Below are positions 56,957 through 64,000 of a stretch of DNA of 64,000 bases, piece after piece. The DNA lies in the NCBI RefSeq assembly GCF_014170305.1, contig NZ_LZZT01000034.1, forward strand, positions 1 through 64,000, written 5' to 3'. The translations under genes were made by a program, and so were the position numbers. The notes under the pieces were generated by a model. The model searched no databases. It was not told the origin of the DNA and saw nothing but the letters and a program-made list of their open reading frames with translations. The DNA comes from Achromobacter sp. UMC71. Lineage in GTDB: Bacteria > Pseudomonadota > Gammaproteobacteria > Burkholderiales > Burkholderiaceae_B. The first letter of the stretch is position 1. Each line of letters begins with the position of its first letter.

Positions 56957-57547
56957 ATGACTTTGAAGAACATCTGCGTGTATTGCGGCTCCAACCCCGG
57001 CGCCCGCCCCGAGTACCTGGAACAGGCCCGCGTGCTGGCCCGCGAGCTGGTCAAACGCGACCTGGGGCTGGTCTACGGCGGTTCGGTGGTCGGCATCATG
57101 GGCGTGATCGCCAACGAAGTGCTGGCCGGCGGCGGCCGCGTAATCGGCGTGATTCCCGAGCTGCTGCAAAAGAAAGAACAGGCCCACCGCGGCCTGACCG
57201 AATTGCACCTGGTGCAAAGCATGCACGAGCGCAAGGCCATGATGATGGACAAGGCCGACGGCTTTGTCGCATTGCCTGGCGGCGCCGGCACGCTGGAAGA
57301 ATTCTTCGAGGTCTGGACCTGGGCCCAGCTGAACATGCACCAGAAGCCCTGCGGCCTGTTGAACATCGCCGGCTACTACGATGCCCTGATTCAGTTCGTG
57401 GACCACGCGGTCGACGAAGCCTTCATGCGCCCCCAGCACCGCGACATGCTGGTGGTGGAAAGCGATCCCGCGATGCTGCTGGACCGCTACGCCCAGTACG
57501 AACCGCCCAACGTCTCGAAGTGGTTCGAGCCGGTGAAGGCGGCCTGA
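56957..57547 (+). CDS. LOG-family protein (cytokinin riboside 5'-monophosphate phosphoribohydrolase-like)
   Basis: 196 residues, Rossmann-like fold. CVYCGSNPGARPEYLEQA at the start, LVYGGSVVGIMG, and the signature PGGAGTLEE (107-115) preceded by MHERKAMMMDKADGF identify a LOG protein. In bacteria these usually hydrolyse nucleoside monophosphates to base and ribose phosphate. No Shine-Dalgarno stands out; TAGGCTATAAG precedes the ATG. Confidence 0.92.
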   Translation: MTLKNICVYCGSNPGARPEYLEQARVLARELVKRDLGLVYGGSVVGIMGVIANEVLAGGGRVIGVIPELLQKKEQAHRGLTELHLVQSMHERKAMMMDKADGFVALPGGAGTLEEFFEVWTWAQLNMHQKPCGLLNIAGYYDALIQFVDHAVDEAFMRPQHRDMLVVESDPAMLLDRYAQYEPPNVSKWFEPVKAA

Positions 57548-57580
57548 CGCCCCTCAACCTCGCCAAGGAAAGCCCCCGCA

Positions 57581-58141
57581 ATGTCCACCGGCCCGTTGTC
57601 TCCCGCCTGCACCGAGTCCGTATTGCGCGACTACTTTCACGCCAAGGACGAAAACCGCCCGCACTACATGGCGCGCGCGTTCGCGCCGCAGGCGGTGCTG
57701 AAGATGGCCCTGCGCACGCAGGCCATCGCGTTCCCGCCCGAATCCCACGGCCTGGCCGCCATCACCGATACGCTGGTGCGCAAGTTCGGCCAGACCTACG
57801 ACAACGTCTACACGTTCTACCTGGCCCGTCCCGAGCCGGGCGCATGCCTGTCCGAATACCGCTGCGACTGGATCGTCGGCATGACGGAAAAGGCCACCGG
57901 CAACGTGCGCGTGGGCTGTGGCCGGTATGACTGGACGTTCCAGTCTGACCCGTACCGCGCCAGTCGCCTGACCATCACCATCGAGACCATGGTGACGCTG
58001 CCGCCCGGCGACACGGAAGCGGTGTTCGGCTGGCTGCTGGCGCTGGATTACCCCTGGACCAACGCGCAGCGCGTGGTCGCCAGCGCGCCGCCGCTTGAAG
58101 ACCTGGCCCCGGTGGTGCAGTATCTGCTTCACCCCTTGTAG
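57581..58141 (+). CDS. NTF2/SnoaL-like domain protein
   Basis: 186 residues. LRDYFHAKDENRPHYMARAF and the later RYDWTF, TITIETMVTLP segments suggest an alpha+beta cone-shaped NTF2-like fold. No catalytic residues can be assigned. GGAAAG precedes the ATG. It lies 33 bases after the LOG gene and 20 before the HAD gene, so the three are probably co-transcribed. Confidence 0.7.
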   Translation: MSTGPLSPACTESVLRDYFHAKDENRPHYMARAFAPQAVLKMALRTQAIAFPPESHGLAAITDTLVRKFGQTYDNVYTFYLARPEPGACLSEYRCDWIVGMTEKATGNVRVGCGRYDWTFQSDPYRASRLTITIETMVTLPPGDTEAVFGWLLALDYPWTNAQRVVASAPPLEDLAPVVQYLLHPL

Positions 58142-58161
58142 ACCGGCAACGGATTGCTTAC

Positions 58162-58788
58162 TTGAAATACGACATTGCAGCTTTCGATTTTGACGGAACC
58201 TTGGCGGACACCATGCCCTGGTTCAATTCCATTCTGAACACGGTGGCCGACAAGTACGGCTTTCGCAAGATCGATGCCGCCGAACGCGACCAGCTGCGCC
58301 ACCGCGAAGCCTCCGAGATCCTGAAGTTCCTCGGCATCCCGCTGTGGAAGCTGCCCGCGATCATGGCCCACGTGCGCACGCTGATGCAGGAAATAGACCC
58401 CAGCGTCCACCTGTTCGACGGCATCCCCAATGCCCTGAACCGCCTGAAAGCAAGCGGCCTGCGGCTCGCGGTGGTCAGTTCGAATTCGCTCGAGAACGTG
58501 CAACGCGTGCTGGGACCCGATACCGTCGCCCTGTTCGACGACTATGAATGCGGCACCGATCTGTTCGGCAAGCCGGCTAAAATCGACCGGCTGCTCAAGC
58601 GCCACGACACCGCGCCCGAACGCTTCCTGCTGGTGGGCGACGAAATGCGCGACATCGACGCCGCGCGCAAGGCCGGGGTGCGGGTGGGGTCGGTAGCCTG
58701 GGGCTACAACCATGTCGACGCGCTGCGCGAACGCGGCCCCGATGAATTGTTCATGCGCGTCGCCGACCTGCCCGCCCTTGCGGACTGA
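58162..58788 (+). CDS. HAD-superfamily phosphatase
   Basis: 208 residues. Motif I DFDGTLADT has nucleophile D9 and acid D11; motif II is VVSSNS; motif III/IV is KPAKIDRL and LVGDEMRDIDAARKAG. A helical cap lies between. It resembles phosphoglycolate-phosphatase-like hydrolases. The start is TTG at 58162, because no in-frame ATG precedes the nucleophile; no strong ribosome site is seen. Confidence 0.9.
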   Translation: MKYDIAAFDFDGTLADTMPWFNSILNTVADKYGFRKIDAAERDQLRHREASEILKFLGIPLWKLPAIMAHVRTLMQEIDPSVHLFDGIPNALNRLKASGLRLAVVSSNSLENVQRVLGPDTVALFDDYECGTDLFGKPAKIDRLLKRHDTAPERFLLVGDEMRDIDAARKAGVRVGSVAWGYNHVDALRERGPDELFMRVADLPALAD

Positions 58789-58814
58789 CGCTGCGCCTTC
58801 CAAGGAAAATGCGC

Positions 58815-59330
58815 ATGGCACGCAATGTGGAAATCAAGGCGCGGATCACCAGCGTGGAGGCCGTCGAACCCCTGGCCGCGGCCTTGTCCGGCAAGGCGCC
58901 GATCACCATCGTGCAGGACGACACCTTCTTTGCCTGCCCCAATGGCCGGCTCAAGCTGCGCGTCTTCGCCGACCACACCGGCGAACTGATCTTCTACCGC
59001 CGCGCGGAAGACACCGGGCCGAAGGAGAGCTTCTACGTCATTTCACCGGCCAGTTCGCCGGATACCCTGCGCGAGACGCTAGCGCTGGCCTACGGCATGA
59101 TCGGCCGCGTACGCAAGACGCGTCTGTTGCACCTGGCCGGCCGCACCCGCATCCATCTGGACCGGGTCGAAGGACTGGGGGATTTCCTGGAATTGGAAGT
59201 GGTGCTGCTTGACGGTGAAAGCGTCGAAACCGGCAGGGCGGAAGCCCACGAACTGTTGGCCAGCCTGCACATCAAACCCGAGCAGTTGCTGTCAGGCGCG
59301 TATCTGGATCTGCTGGCAGCTCGGGGCTGA
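58815..59330 (+). CDS. CYTH-domain protein (class IV adenylate cyclase/thiamine triphosphatase-like)
   Basis: 171 residues. NVEIKARI at the start is the ExExK-type metal-binding strand, followed by RLKLRVFADHTGELIFYRR and the paired-strand end FLELEVVLLDGES. CYTH tunnels act on triphosphates. Relatives range from class IV adenylate cyclase to thiamine triphosphatase; which applies here is unclear. ATG 58815 is 8 bases from AAGGA and preferred over ATG 58809. Confidence 0.88.
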   Translation: MARNVEIKARITSVEAVEPLAAALSGKAPITIVQDDTFFACPNGRLKLRVFADHTGELIFYRRAEDTGPKESFYVISPASSPDTLRETLALAYGMIGRVRKTRLLHLAGRTRIHLDRVEGLGDFLELEVVLLDGESVETGRAEAHELLASLHIKPEQLLSGAYLDLLAARG

Positions 59331-59404
59331 AAGGCGGGGACATACCGCGAGCCTCGCCTTGACGATGCCACCGGCCGCACAGGACGCGGCCGGCGCAGGC
59401 GGCG

Positions 59405-60346
59405 TCAGGCCGGCTGCCAACCCCGCACGAACACGTCCACCGGCTGGCGCTTGCCGCCCGCCTTCTGCAGCTCGAGCAGACGCAGCACCCCCTCACCGGT
59501 TGCGACATCGATGCCCTGCGCATCCGCGCGCAACACGCTGCCGGGCGCGGCCGTTACGGCCTGGTCCAGCGCTTGGGCCCGCCATACCTTCACGGGATCG
59601 TCCAGGCCGGCCAGCCGGATGCTGGCGCCGGGCACGGGGTTGAAGGCCCGCACGCGGCGCGCCAGCAAGGCCGCCGGCTGGGTGCAATCCAGCGCGGCCT
59701 CGGCCTTGTCCAGCTTGGCGGCGTAGGTCACGCCGTCTTGCGGTTGCGGCACGGGCGTCAGCCCGCCTTGCTCCAGCGCCGCCAAGGTGGCGACGATCGC
59801 TTCGCCGCCCGCCAGCGCCAGCGCATCGTGCAATTGCGCGGCCGTCGTGTCTTCGCCGATAGGCACCCCCCGTTCCAGCAGCATGTCGCCGGTATCCAGG
59901 CCCGCGTCCATCTGCATGATGGTCACGCCGGTGCGGACGTCGCCCGCCTCGATGGCGCGTTGGATCGGCGCCGCGCCACGCCAGCGCGGCAAGAGACTGG
60001 CGTGGATGTTCAGGCAGCCCAGGCGCGGCAGGTCCAGCACCCATTGCGGCAGGATCAGGCCATAGGCCGCCACCACCATGACATCGGGCGCCACGCGTTC
60101 AAGCAGCTCGCGGGCCTGCGCGGCCTCGTCCGGATAACGGCCGTTCAGGCGCAGGCTGCGCGGCTGGGCGACTTCAATACCGGCGTCCAGCGCGGCCTGC
60201 TTGACCGGGCTGGGCGTGAGCTTGAGCCCGCGCCCCGCAGGGCGGTCGGGCTGGGTCATGACCAGGGGGATATCGTGGCCCGCGGCCCGCAAGGCGTCAA
60301 AGGCAATACGGGCGAATTCCGGCGTGCCGGCGAAAACTAGACGCAT
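59405..60346 (-). CDS. fmt: Methionyl-tRNA formyltransferase
   Basis: Formylates initiator Met-tRNA using 10-formyl-THF. 313 residues. [18 protein letters not shown] at the start, the catalytic [18 protein letters not shown] (with His) and [18 protein letters not shown] follow; the C-terminal OB-like tRNA-binding domain begins near 210. It is 31 bases downstream of def in the same operon. Confidence 0.97.
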   Translation of the reverse strand: MRLVFAGTPEFARIAFDALRAAGHDIPLVMTQPDRPAGRGLKLTPSPVKQAALDAGIEVAQPRSLRLNGRYPDEAAQARELLERVAPDVMVVAAYGLILPQWVLDLPRLGCLNIHASLLPRWRGAAPIQRAIEAGDVRTGVTIMQMDAGLDTGDMLLERGVPIGEDTTAAQLHDALALAGGEAIVATLAALEQGGLTPVPQPQDGVTYAAKLDKAEAALDCTQPAALLARRVRAFNPVPGASIRLAGLDDPVKVWRAQALDQAVTAAPGSVLRADAQGIDVATGEGVLRLLELQKAGGKRQPVDVFVRGWQPA

Positions 60347-60377
60347 GGGGATCGGACCAGAAGAAAGGAAACGGACA

Positions 60378-60890
60378 TCAGGCGCGCAGCGCTTCGCGCT
60401 CGGCCTTTTTCAGCTTGGTCTTGATGCGGTTCTGCTTCAGGGCGGACAGGTATTCGACGAACACCTTGCCTTCCAGGTGGTCCAGCTCGTGCTGCACGCA
60501 CACCGCCAGCAGGCCGTCGGCGTCGAACTCGAACGGCTTGCCGTCGATGTCCAGGGCCTTGCAGCGGATGCGCGAGGCGCGCTCGACTTCGTCGTACACG
60601 CCGGGCACCGACAGGCAGCCTTCTTCGTAGACCTTGTGGTCGTCGCTATACCAGGTGATCTGCGGATTGATCAGCACCAGCAGCTGGTTGCCTTCTTCGG
60701 AGACGTCGATGACGACCACGCGCTCGTGCACGTCGACCTGCGTGGCGGCCAGGCCCACGCCCGGCGCGTCGTACATGGTGTCGGCCATGTCGCGCACCAG
60801 TTGGCGGATGCGGTCATCGACCTCGGCGACCGGCTTGGCCACTTTGTGCAAGCGCGGATCCGGGTAGCGAAGAATAGGAAGTAAAGCCAT
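60378..60890 (-). CDS. def: Peptide deformylase
   Basis: Removes N-formyl from nascent proteins; metalloenzyme. 170 residues. The three motifs are GVGLAATQV (about 45-53), EGCLSVPG (about 90-97) and [12 protein letters not shown] (about 132-143), whose Cys and two His bind the metal. First gene of the def-fmt operon. Divergent from dprA across 250 bases, which include an AT-rich stretch near 60900-60970 that probably holds the def promoter. Confidence 0.97.
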   Translation of the reverse strand: MALLPILRYPDPRLHKVAKPVAEVDDRIRQLVRDMADTMYDAPGVGLAATQVDVHERVVVIDVSEEGNQLLVLINPQITWYSDDHKVYEEGCLSVPGVYDEVERASRIRCKALDIDGKPFEFDADGLLAVCVQHELDHLEGKVFVEYLSALKQNRIKTKLKKAEREALRA

Positions 60891-61141
60891 TGAAAGGGGT
60901 CGTCAGTGATAAGTGCCTGGATAAGAGTTTAATTCATTAGAGTCTTGATTTCTAATAGTTTTCGGCTAAATGGGAGATTGCGCCGATCAACCTGCCCCCG
61001 TTTTAAACACCAGGGAAGGGATGATTCGGTCCCCCCTGACCGGGCCGGCCCCGCCGCCGTGCGACACTCTCGAACGACCGGCGCTCCCCCGCGCCCCGCC
61101 ATCCGCCTACCGTACGCGCCGGCTTGCCGGTGCCCGTTGCC

Positions 61142-62257
61142 ATGCCGCTTACCCATACTGTTTCCGAATTGTCCGCCTGGCTGCGCCTGTCCCTGGAGCC
61201 CGGGGTCGGGTCCGCCACCGCCTGTACGCTGATGAGCGCGCTGGGGCTACCGGAACAGATCTACGCGCAACGCGCCACCGCGCTGATGCGCCAGGTGCCC
61301 GACGCGCTGGCGCGGCAGCTGGCCGCCCCCATGCCGGCCGACATGGCCGCCCTGGTCGACAGCGCCTTGCAGTGGGTGGACGCGCCTGGCCGCCACATCC
61401 TGACGCTGGCCGACCCCGCCTATCCCCAAAACCTGCTCACCATCGCGGATCCGCCCATCCTGTTGTACGTCAACGGCGACCCGGCCTATCTGCAAGGACC
61501 GGCGCTGGCCGTGGTCGGCGCGCGCAACGCCACGCCGGGCGGCCAGGAAAACGCCCGCGCCTTCGCCCGCCACCTGGCCGGCAACGGCTGGCGCGTCGTC
61601 AGCGGGCTAGCCCTGGGCATCGATGCCGCCGCTCACGAAGGCGCGCTGGACGCCGGCCCCGGCGGCGCCGGCACGGTGGCGGTGATGGGCACCGGCATCG
61701 ACCGCATCTATCCGGCCAAGCACCGCGACCTGGCGCACCGCATTGCGGCGCACGGCGCGCTGGTGTCCGAATTGCCCCTGGGCACGGGCGCTTTGCCGCA
61801 GCACTTTCCCAAGCGCAACCGCATCGTGGCGGGGCTGGCCCGCGGCGTGCTGGTGGTGGAAGCGGCCAAGCAAAGCGGATCCCTCATCACCGCGCGGCTG
61901 GCCGGTGAAAGCGGGCGCGAGGTCTTCGCCATTCCGGGGTCCATCCATTCGCCGCTATCGCGCGGCTGCCACGCGCTGATCCGCCAGGGCGCCAAGCTGG
62001 TGGAAACCGCCGCCGACATCACCGACGAACTCGGCGGCGGCCCCCTGCCGGGCGCGGCCCGCGGCAAGGCGCAAGCGCCTGCCACCCTGCCCGGCCATCC
62101 CGTGCTCGATGCACTGGGGTTCGACCCCCTGCACCTGGATGCCCTCCAGGCGCGTTGCGGCATCCCCACAGCGGACCTGCAGGCGCAATTGCTGGAGCTG
62201 GAATTGGCGGCGCGCGTGGCGCGCCTGGACGACGGCCGCTTCCAACGCCTGAGCTAG
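61142..62257 (+). CDS. dprA: DNA-processing protein DprA (Smf)
   Basis: Loads RecA onto incoming single-stranded DNA during transformation. 371 residues. A SAM-like N-terminal domain is followed by the Rossmann core with GARNATPGGQENARAFA, VVSGLALGIDAAAHEGAL and MGTGIDRIYPAKHRDLA, and a C-terminal winged-helix (about 310-370). ATG 61142 was chosen; a GTG six codons upstream is possible. With comF at 33148 the strain carries at least two competence-type genes. Confidence 0.93.
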   Translation: MPLTHTVSELSAWLRLSLEPGVGSATACTLMSALGLPEQIYAQRATALMRQVPDALARQLAAPMPADMAALVDSALQWVDAPGRHILTLADPAYPQNLLTIADPPILLYVNGDPAYLQGPALAVVGARNATPGGQENARAFARHLAGNGWRVVSGLALGIDAAAHEGALDAGPGGAGTVAVMGTGIDRIYPAKHRDLAHRIAAHGALVSELPLGTGALPQHFPKRNRIVAGLARGVLVVEAAKQSGSLITARLAGESGREVFAIPGSIHSPLSRGCHALIRQGAKLVETAADITDELGGGPLPGAARGKAQAPATLPGHPVLDALGFDPLHLDALQARCGIPTADLQAQLLELELAARVARLDDGRFQRLS

Positions 62258-62331
62258 GCGATAGCGCTACTATTGACGATGGCGCCGTCGAGTTGCCGCG
62301 GCCGCCGCCCGATACCGATACAGGAAGAGAC

Positions 62332-63240
62332 ATGGCTTTGCCCTCCCGCGTCAAGATCGTCGAGGTTTCCCCCCGCGACGGCCTGCAGAATGAAAAAGAA
62401 TTCGTATCCACCGACATCAAGGTGGAACTGGTCAACCGCCTGGCAGCCGCCGGCTTTCCCAATGTCGAGGCGGCCTCGTTCGTCTCGCCCAAGTGGGTGC
62501 CGCAAATGGCCGACGGCGCCGACGTCATGGCGCGCATCGAGCGCCGCCCGGGCACGATCTACTCGGTCCTGACGCCCAACATGAAGGGCTTCGAGGGCGC
62601 GCTGGCGGCCGGCGCGGACGAGATCGTCATTTTTGGCGCGGCCAGCGAAGCGTTTTCGCAAAAGAACATCAATTGCTCCATCGCCGAATCGATCGCGCGC
62701 TTCGAGCCCGTGGTACAGGCCGCGCGCGAAGCCGGCATCCGCGTGCGCGGCAGCATCAGCTGCGCGCTAGGCTGTCCCTACCAAGGCGACGTCCCGGTCG
62801 AGGCGGTGGTCGACGTGGCCCAGCGCTACCTGGCCATGCAGGTCGACGAAATCGACGTGGCCGACACTATCGGCGTGGGCACCCCGCAGCGCGTGCGCGA
62901 CGTGATGGCCGCGGTCACCCGCGTGGTGGATCCAGCGCGCGTCTCGGGCCACTTCCACGACACCTACGGCCAGGCGCTGGCCAACATCCTGGCGTCGCTG
63001 GAAACCGGCATCTCCATCTTCCACGCGTCGGTCGCCGGCCTGGGCGGCTGCCCCTACGCCAAGGGCGCCACGGGTAACGTCGCCACGGAAGATGTGCTGT
63101 ACATGCTGCGCGGCCTGGATATCGACACCGGCGTGGACTTCGACGCGGTGGTCGACATCGGCCAATGGATGTCGGCCAACCTGAACCGCAAAGGCTCCAG
63201 CCGCGCCGGCAATGCCATTGCCGCCAAGCGGGCCGCCTGA
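62332..63240 (+). CDS. Hydroxymethylglutaryl-CoA lyase-type enzyme
   Basis: 302 residues, TIM barrel of the HMGL-like family. VKIVEVSPRDGLQNEKEFVS is the signature start, SGHFHDTYGQAL carries the metal His pair, and GLGGCPYAKGATGNVATED holds the catalytic Cys loop. It cleaves HMG-CoA into acetyl-CoA and acetoacetate at the end of leucine breakdown. No other leucine-degradation genes are adjacent. AGGAAGAG precedes the ATG. Confidence 0.92.
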   Translation: MALPSRVKIVEVSPRDGLQNEKEFVSTDIKVELVNRLAAAGFPNVEAASFVSPKWVPQMADGADVMARIERRPGTIYSVLTPNMKGFEGALAAGADEIVIFGAASEAFSQKNINCSIAESIARFEPVVQAAREAGIRVRGSISCALGCPYQGDVPVEAVVDVAQRYLAMQVDEIDVADTIGVGTPQRVRDVMAAVTRVVDPARVSGHFHDTYGQALANILASLETGISIFHASVAGLGGCPYAKGATGNVATEDVLYMLRGLDIDTGVDFDAVVDIGQWMSANLNRKGSSRAGNAIAAKRAA

Positions 63241-63256
63241 CGCGAACGCTCGCAGA

Positions 63257-63718
63257 ATGTCCGCCCCTCCCCCCGAGGACCACGCCGCCCTGCTGCGCGC
63301 CATCGGCCCGCTGCCGCTGTCGGGGCAGGCGTGGCCGGACTGGGTCCGCATCCTGACCTGGGTCATCCTGGCCGTGCTGGGCGTGCAGGTTGTCACCACT
63401 GCAATCCGCGCGCCCGCCCAGCCCTTCGATACCGCGCTGGCCGTGGTGGTGTGCCTGTGCTTCATCGGCCTGTTGTTCGTGTCCTGGCACATGCAGACGT
63501 CCATCACCACCATCGACGAACGTGGCCTGCGCCAGACCTGGTTCGCGCGTCGCGAGGTGGCATGGGAAGACGTGCGCGGGGCGCGCTTCGTGCCGATGCT
63601 GTTTTCCAAACGGCTGGTGGTGTTCACGCACCGGGGACGGCCCGTGATCTTCCAGGGCGGCACGCGCGAACTGCAGGCGGCATTCGTCAAGATCGCGGAG
63701 CTGTACCGGCGCGGTTGA
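63257..63718 (+). CDS. Small membrane protein with PH-like C terminus
   Basis: 153 residues. Two hydrophobic segments (about 32-52 and 62-82) are followed by a cytoplasmic beta-rich part (SITTIDERGLRQTWFARREV, AWEDVRGARFVP) that looks like a bacterial PH domain. No family function is known to me. It starts 16 bases after the HMGL-type gene and ends before a bidirectional terminator. ATG 63257 chosen; the longer frame overlaps the upstream gene. Confidence 0.75.
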   Translation: MSAPPPEDHAALLRAIGPLPLSGQAWPDWVRILTWVILAVLGVQVVTTAIRAPAQPFDTALAVVVCLCFIGLLFVSWHMQTSITTIDERGLRQTWFARREVAWEDVRGARFVPMLFSKRLVVFTHRGRPVIFQGGTRELQAAFVKIAELYRRG

Positions 63719-63735
63719 AGCCCGCGCCAGCCCAA

Positions 63736-63768
63736 TAAAAAACCGATGCCGCGGCATCGGTTTTTTAT
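63736..63768. terminator. Bidirectional terminator
   Basis: AAAAAACCGATGCCG pairs with CGGCATCGGTTTTTT; T tracts on both strands serve the convergent genes on each side. Confidence 0.94.
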
Positions 63769-63808
63769 TGTGGCCGGGCCTGCGCGGCCCGGGCCATTCA
63801 CGGATCAA

Positions 63809-64000
63809 TCAGCGAATCGGCAGCGCGTACATCAGGCCACCTTGCGTCCATTGCGCATTCAGGCCGCGCTTGATCTTGAGCGGGCTGCCCTGGCCGACGT
63901 TGCGCTCGAAGCTTTCGCCGTAGTTGCCCACCTGCTTGACGATGTTGTAGGCCCACTTTTCGTCCAGCCCCAGATTGGCGCCGCCGCCAGGCGTGACGCC
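63809..64000 (-). CDS. Amino-acid ABC transporter substrate-binding protein, C-terminal end
   Basis: Only the last 63 codons are in the window; the rest lies beyond 64000. The visible translation includes EKWAYNIVKQVGNYGESFER, then NVGQGSPLKIKRGLN and the end GGLMYALPIR. This is the C terminus typical of AapJ/BztA-like general L-amino-acid binding proteins of the periplasm. Confidence 0.85.
   Translation of the reverse strand, partial: GVTPGGGANLGLDEKWAYNIVKQVGNYGESFERNVGQGSPLKIKRGLNAQWTQGGLMYALPIR

Overview
The window looks like chromosomal DNA of a high-GC betaproteobacterium of the order Burkholderiales, most likely Alcaligenaceae (Achromobacter/Bordetella type). This rests on gene content and order (atp operon followed by hemE, priA and rep; def-fmt divergent from dprA; comF beside a bioC-like gene), GC-rich codon use, and close family resemblance of the proteins. 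I ran no database search, so the genus is an inference. I see no rRNA, tRNA, CRISPR, prophage or transposase gene.

Layout. 1-4444: end of a tonB-like gene, aroE, mtgA, lptG-apaH. 4445-5579: a 14-bp tandem repeat and a 970-bp non-coding repeat element (copy A). 5580-9983: M61 peptidase (minus strand), enoyl-CoA hydratase, DUF1254 exported protein. 10188-17970: the complete F1Fo ATP synthase operon atpIBEFHAGDC with promoter, long leader and terminator. 18090-24752: pseudo-receiver/Fis-type regulator, hemE, priA, rep; the hemE-priA gap holds an AT-rich DnaA-box-like cluster. 24813-30401: regulators and small-molecule enzymes (AraC, threonine aldolase, class II amidotransferase, SDR, GlxA-type regulator, unknown protein). 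30513-31493: a DapD of the actinobacterial type. 31606-32554: copy B of the repeat element. 32602-36168: trmL, comF, bioC-like methyltransferase, YbdK-type ligase. 36569-44451 (all minus strand): trkH, trkA, an NtrX-like regulator lacking AAA+, ntrY, DUF4390 gene, rsmB. 44615-53499 (all plus strand): LysE exporter, then a carnitine module: BCCT transporter, carnitine monooxygenase oxygenase subunit, aldehyde dehydrogenase, reductase subunit, OprD-like porin and an XRE-PAS-PAS regulator. 54002-64000: rimO, sugE/hxlR divergent pair, ferritin-like protein, LOG protein, NTF2-like protein, HAD phosphatase, CYTH protein, fmt, def, dprA, HMG-CoA-lyase-type enzyme, small membrane protein, and the 3' end of an amino-acid-binding protein gene.

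How genes work together. The atp operon makes the whole ATP synthase. The carnitine module can be read as porin, uptake, oxygenase plus reductase giving trimethylamine and malic semialdehyde, and aldehyde oxidation to malate, with a candidate sensor-regulator at the end. ntrY and ntrX-like genes sit upstream of trkA-trkH in one minus-strand run. def and fmt handle the N-formyl group of nascent proteins.

The most unusual signal is the pair of ~1-kb non-coding elements. Each begins with a long hairpin whose arms differ completely between copies yet are perfectly complementary within each copy, around a conserved loop. The loop sequence recurs inverted at the far end, where its inner 9-bp stem carries a compensatory base-pair change. 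This argues for selection on, or a copying mechanism that preserves, a folded structure.
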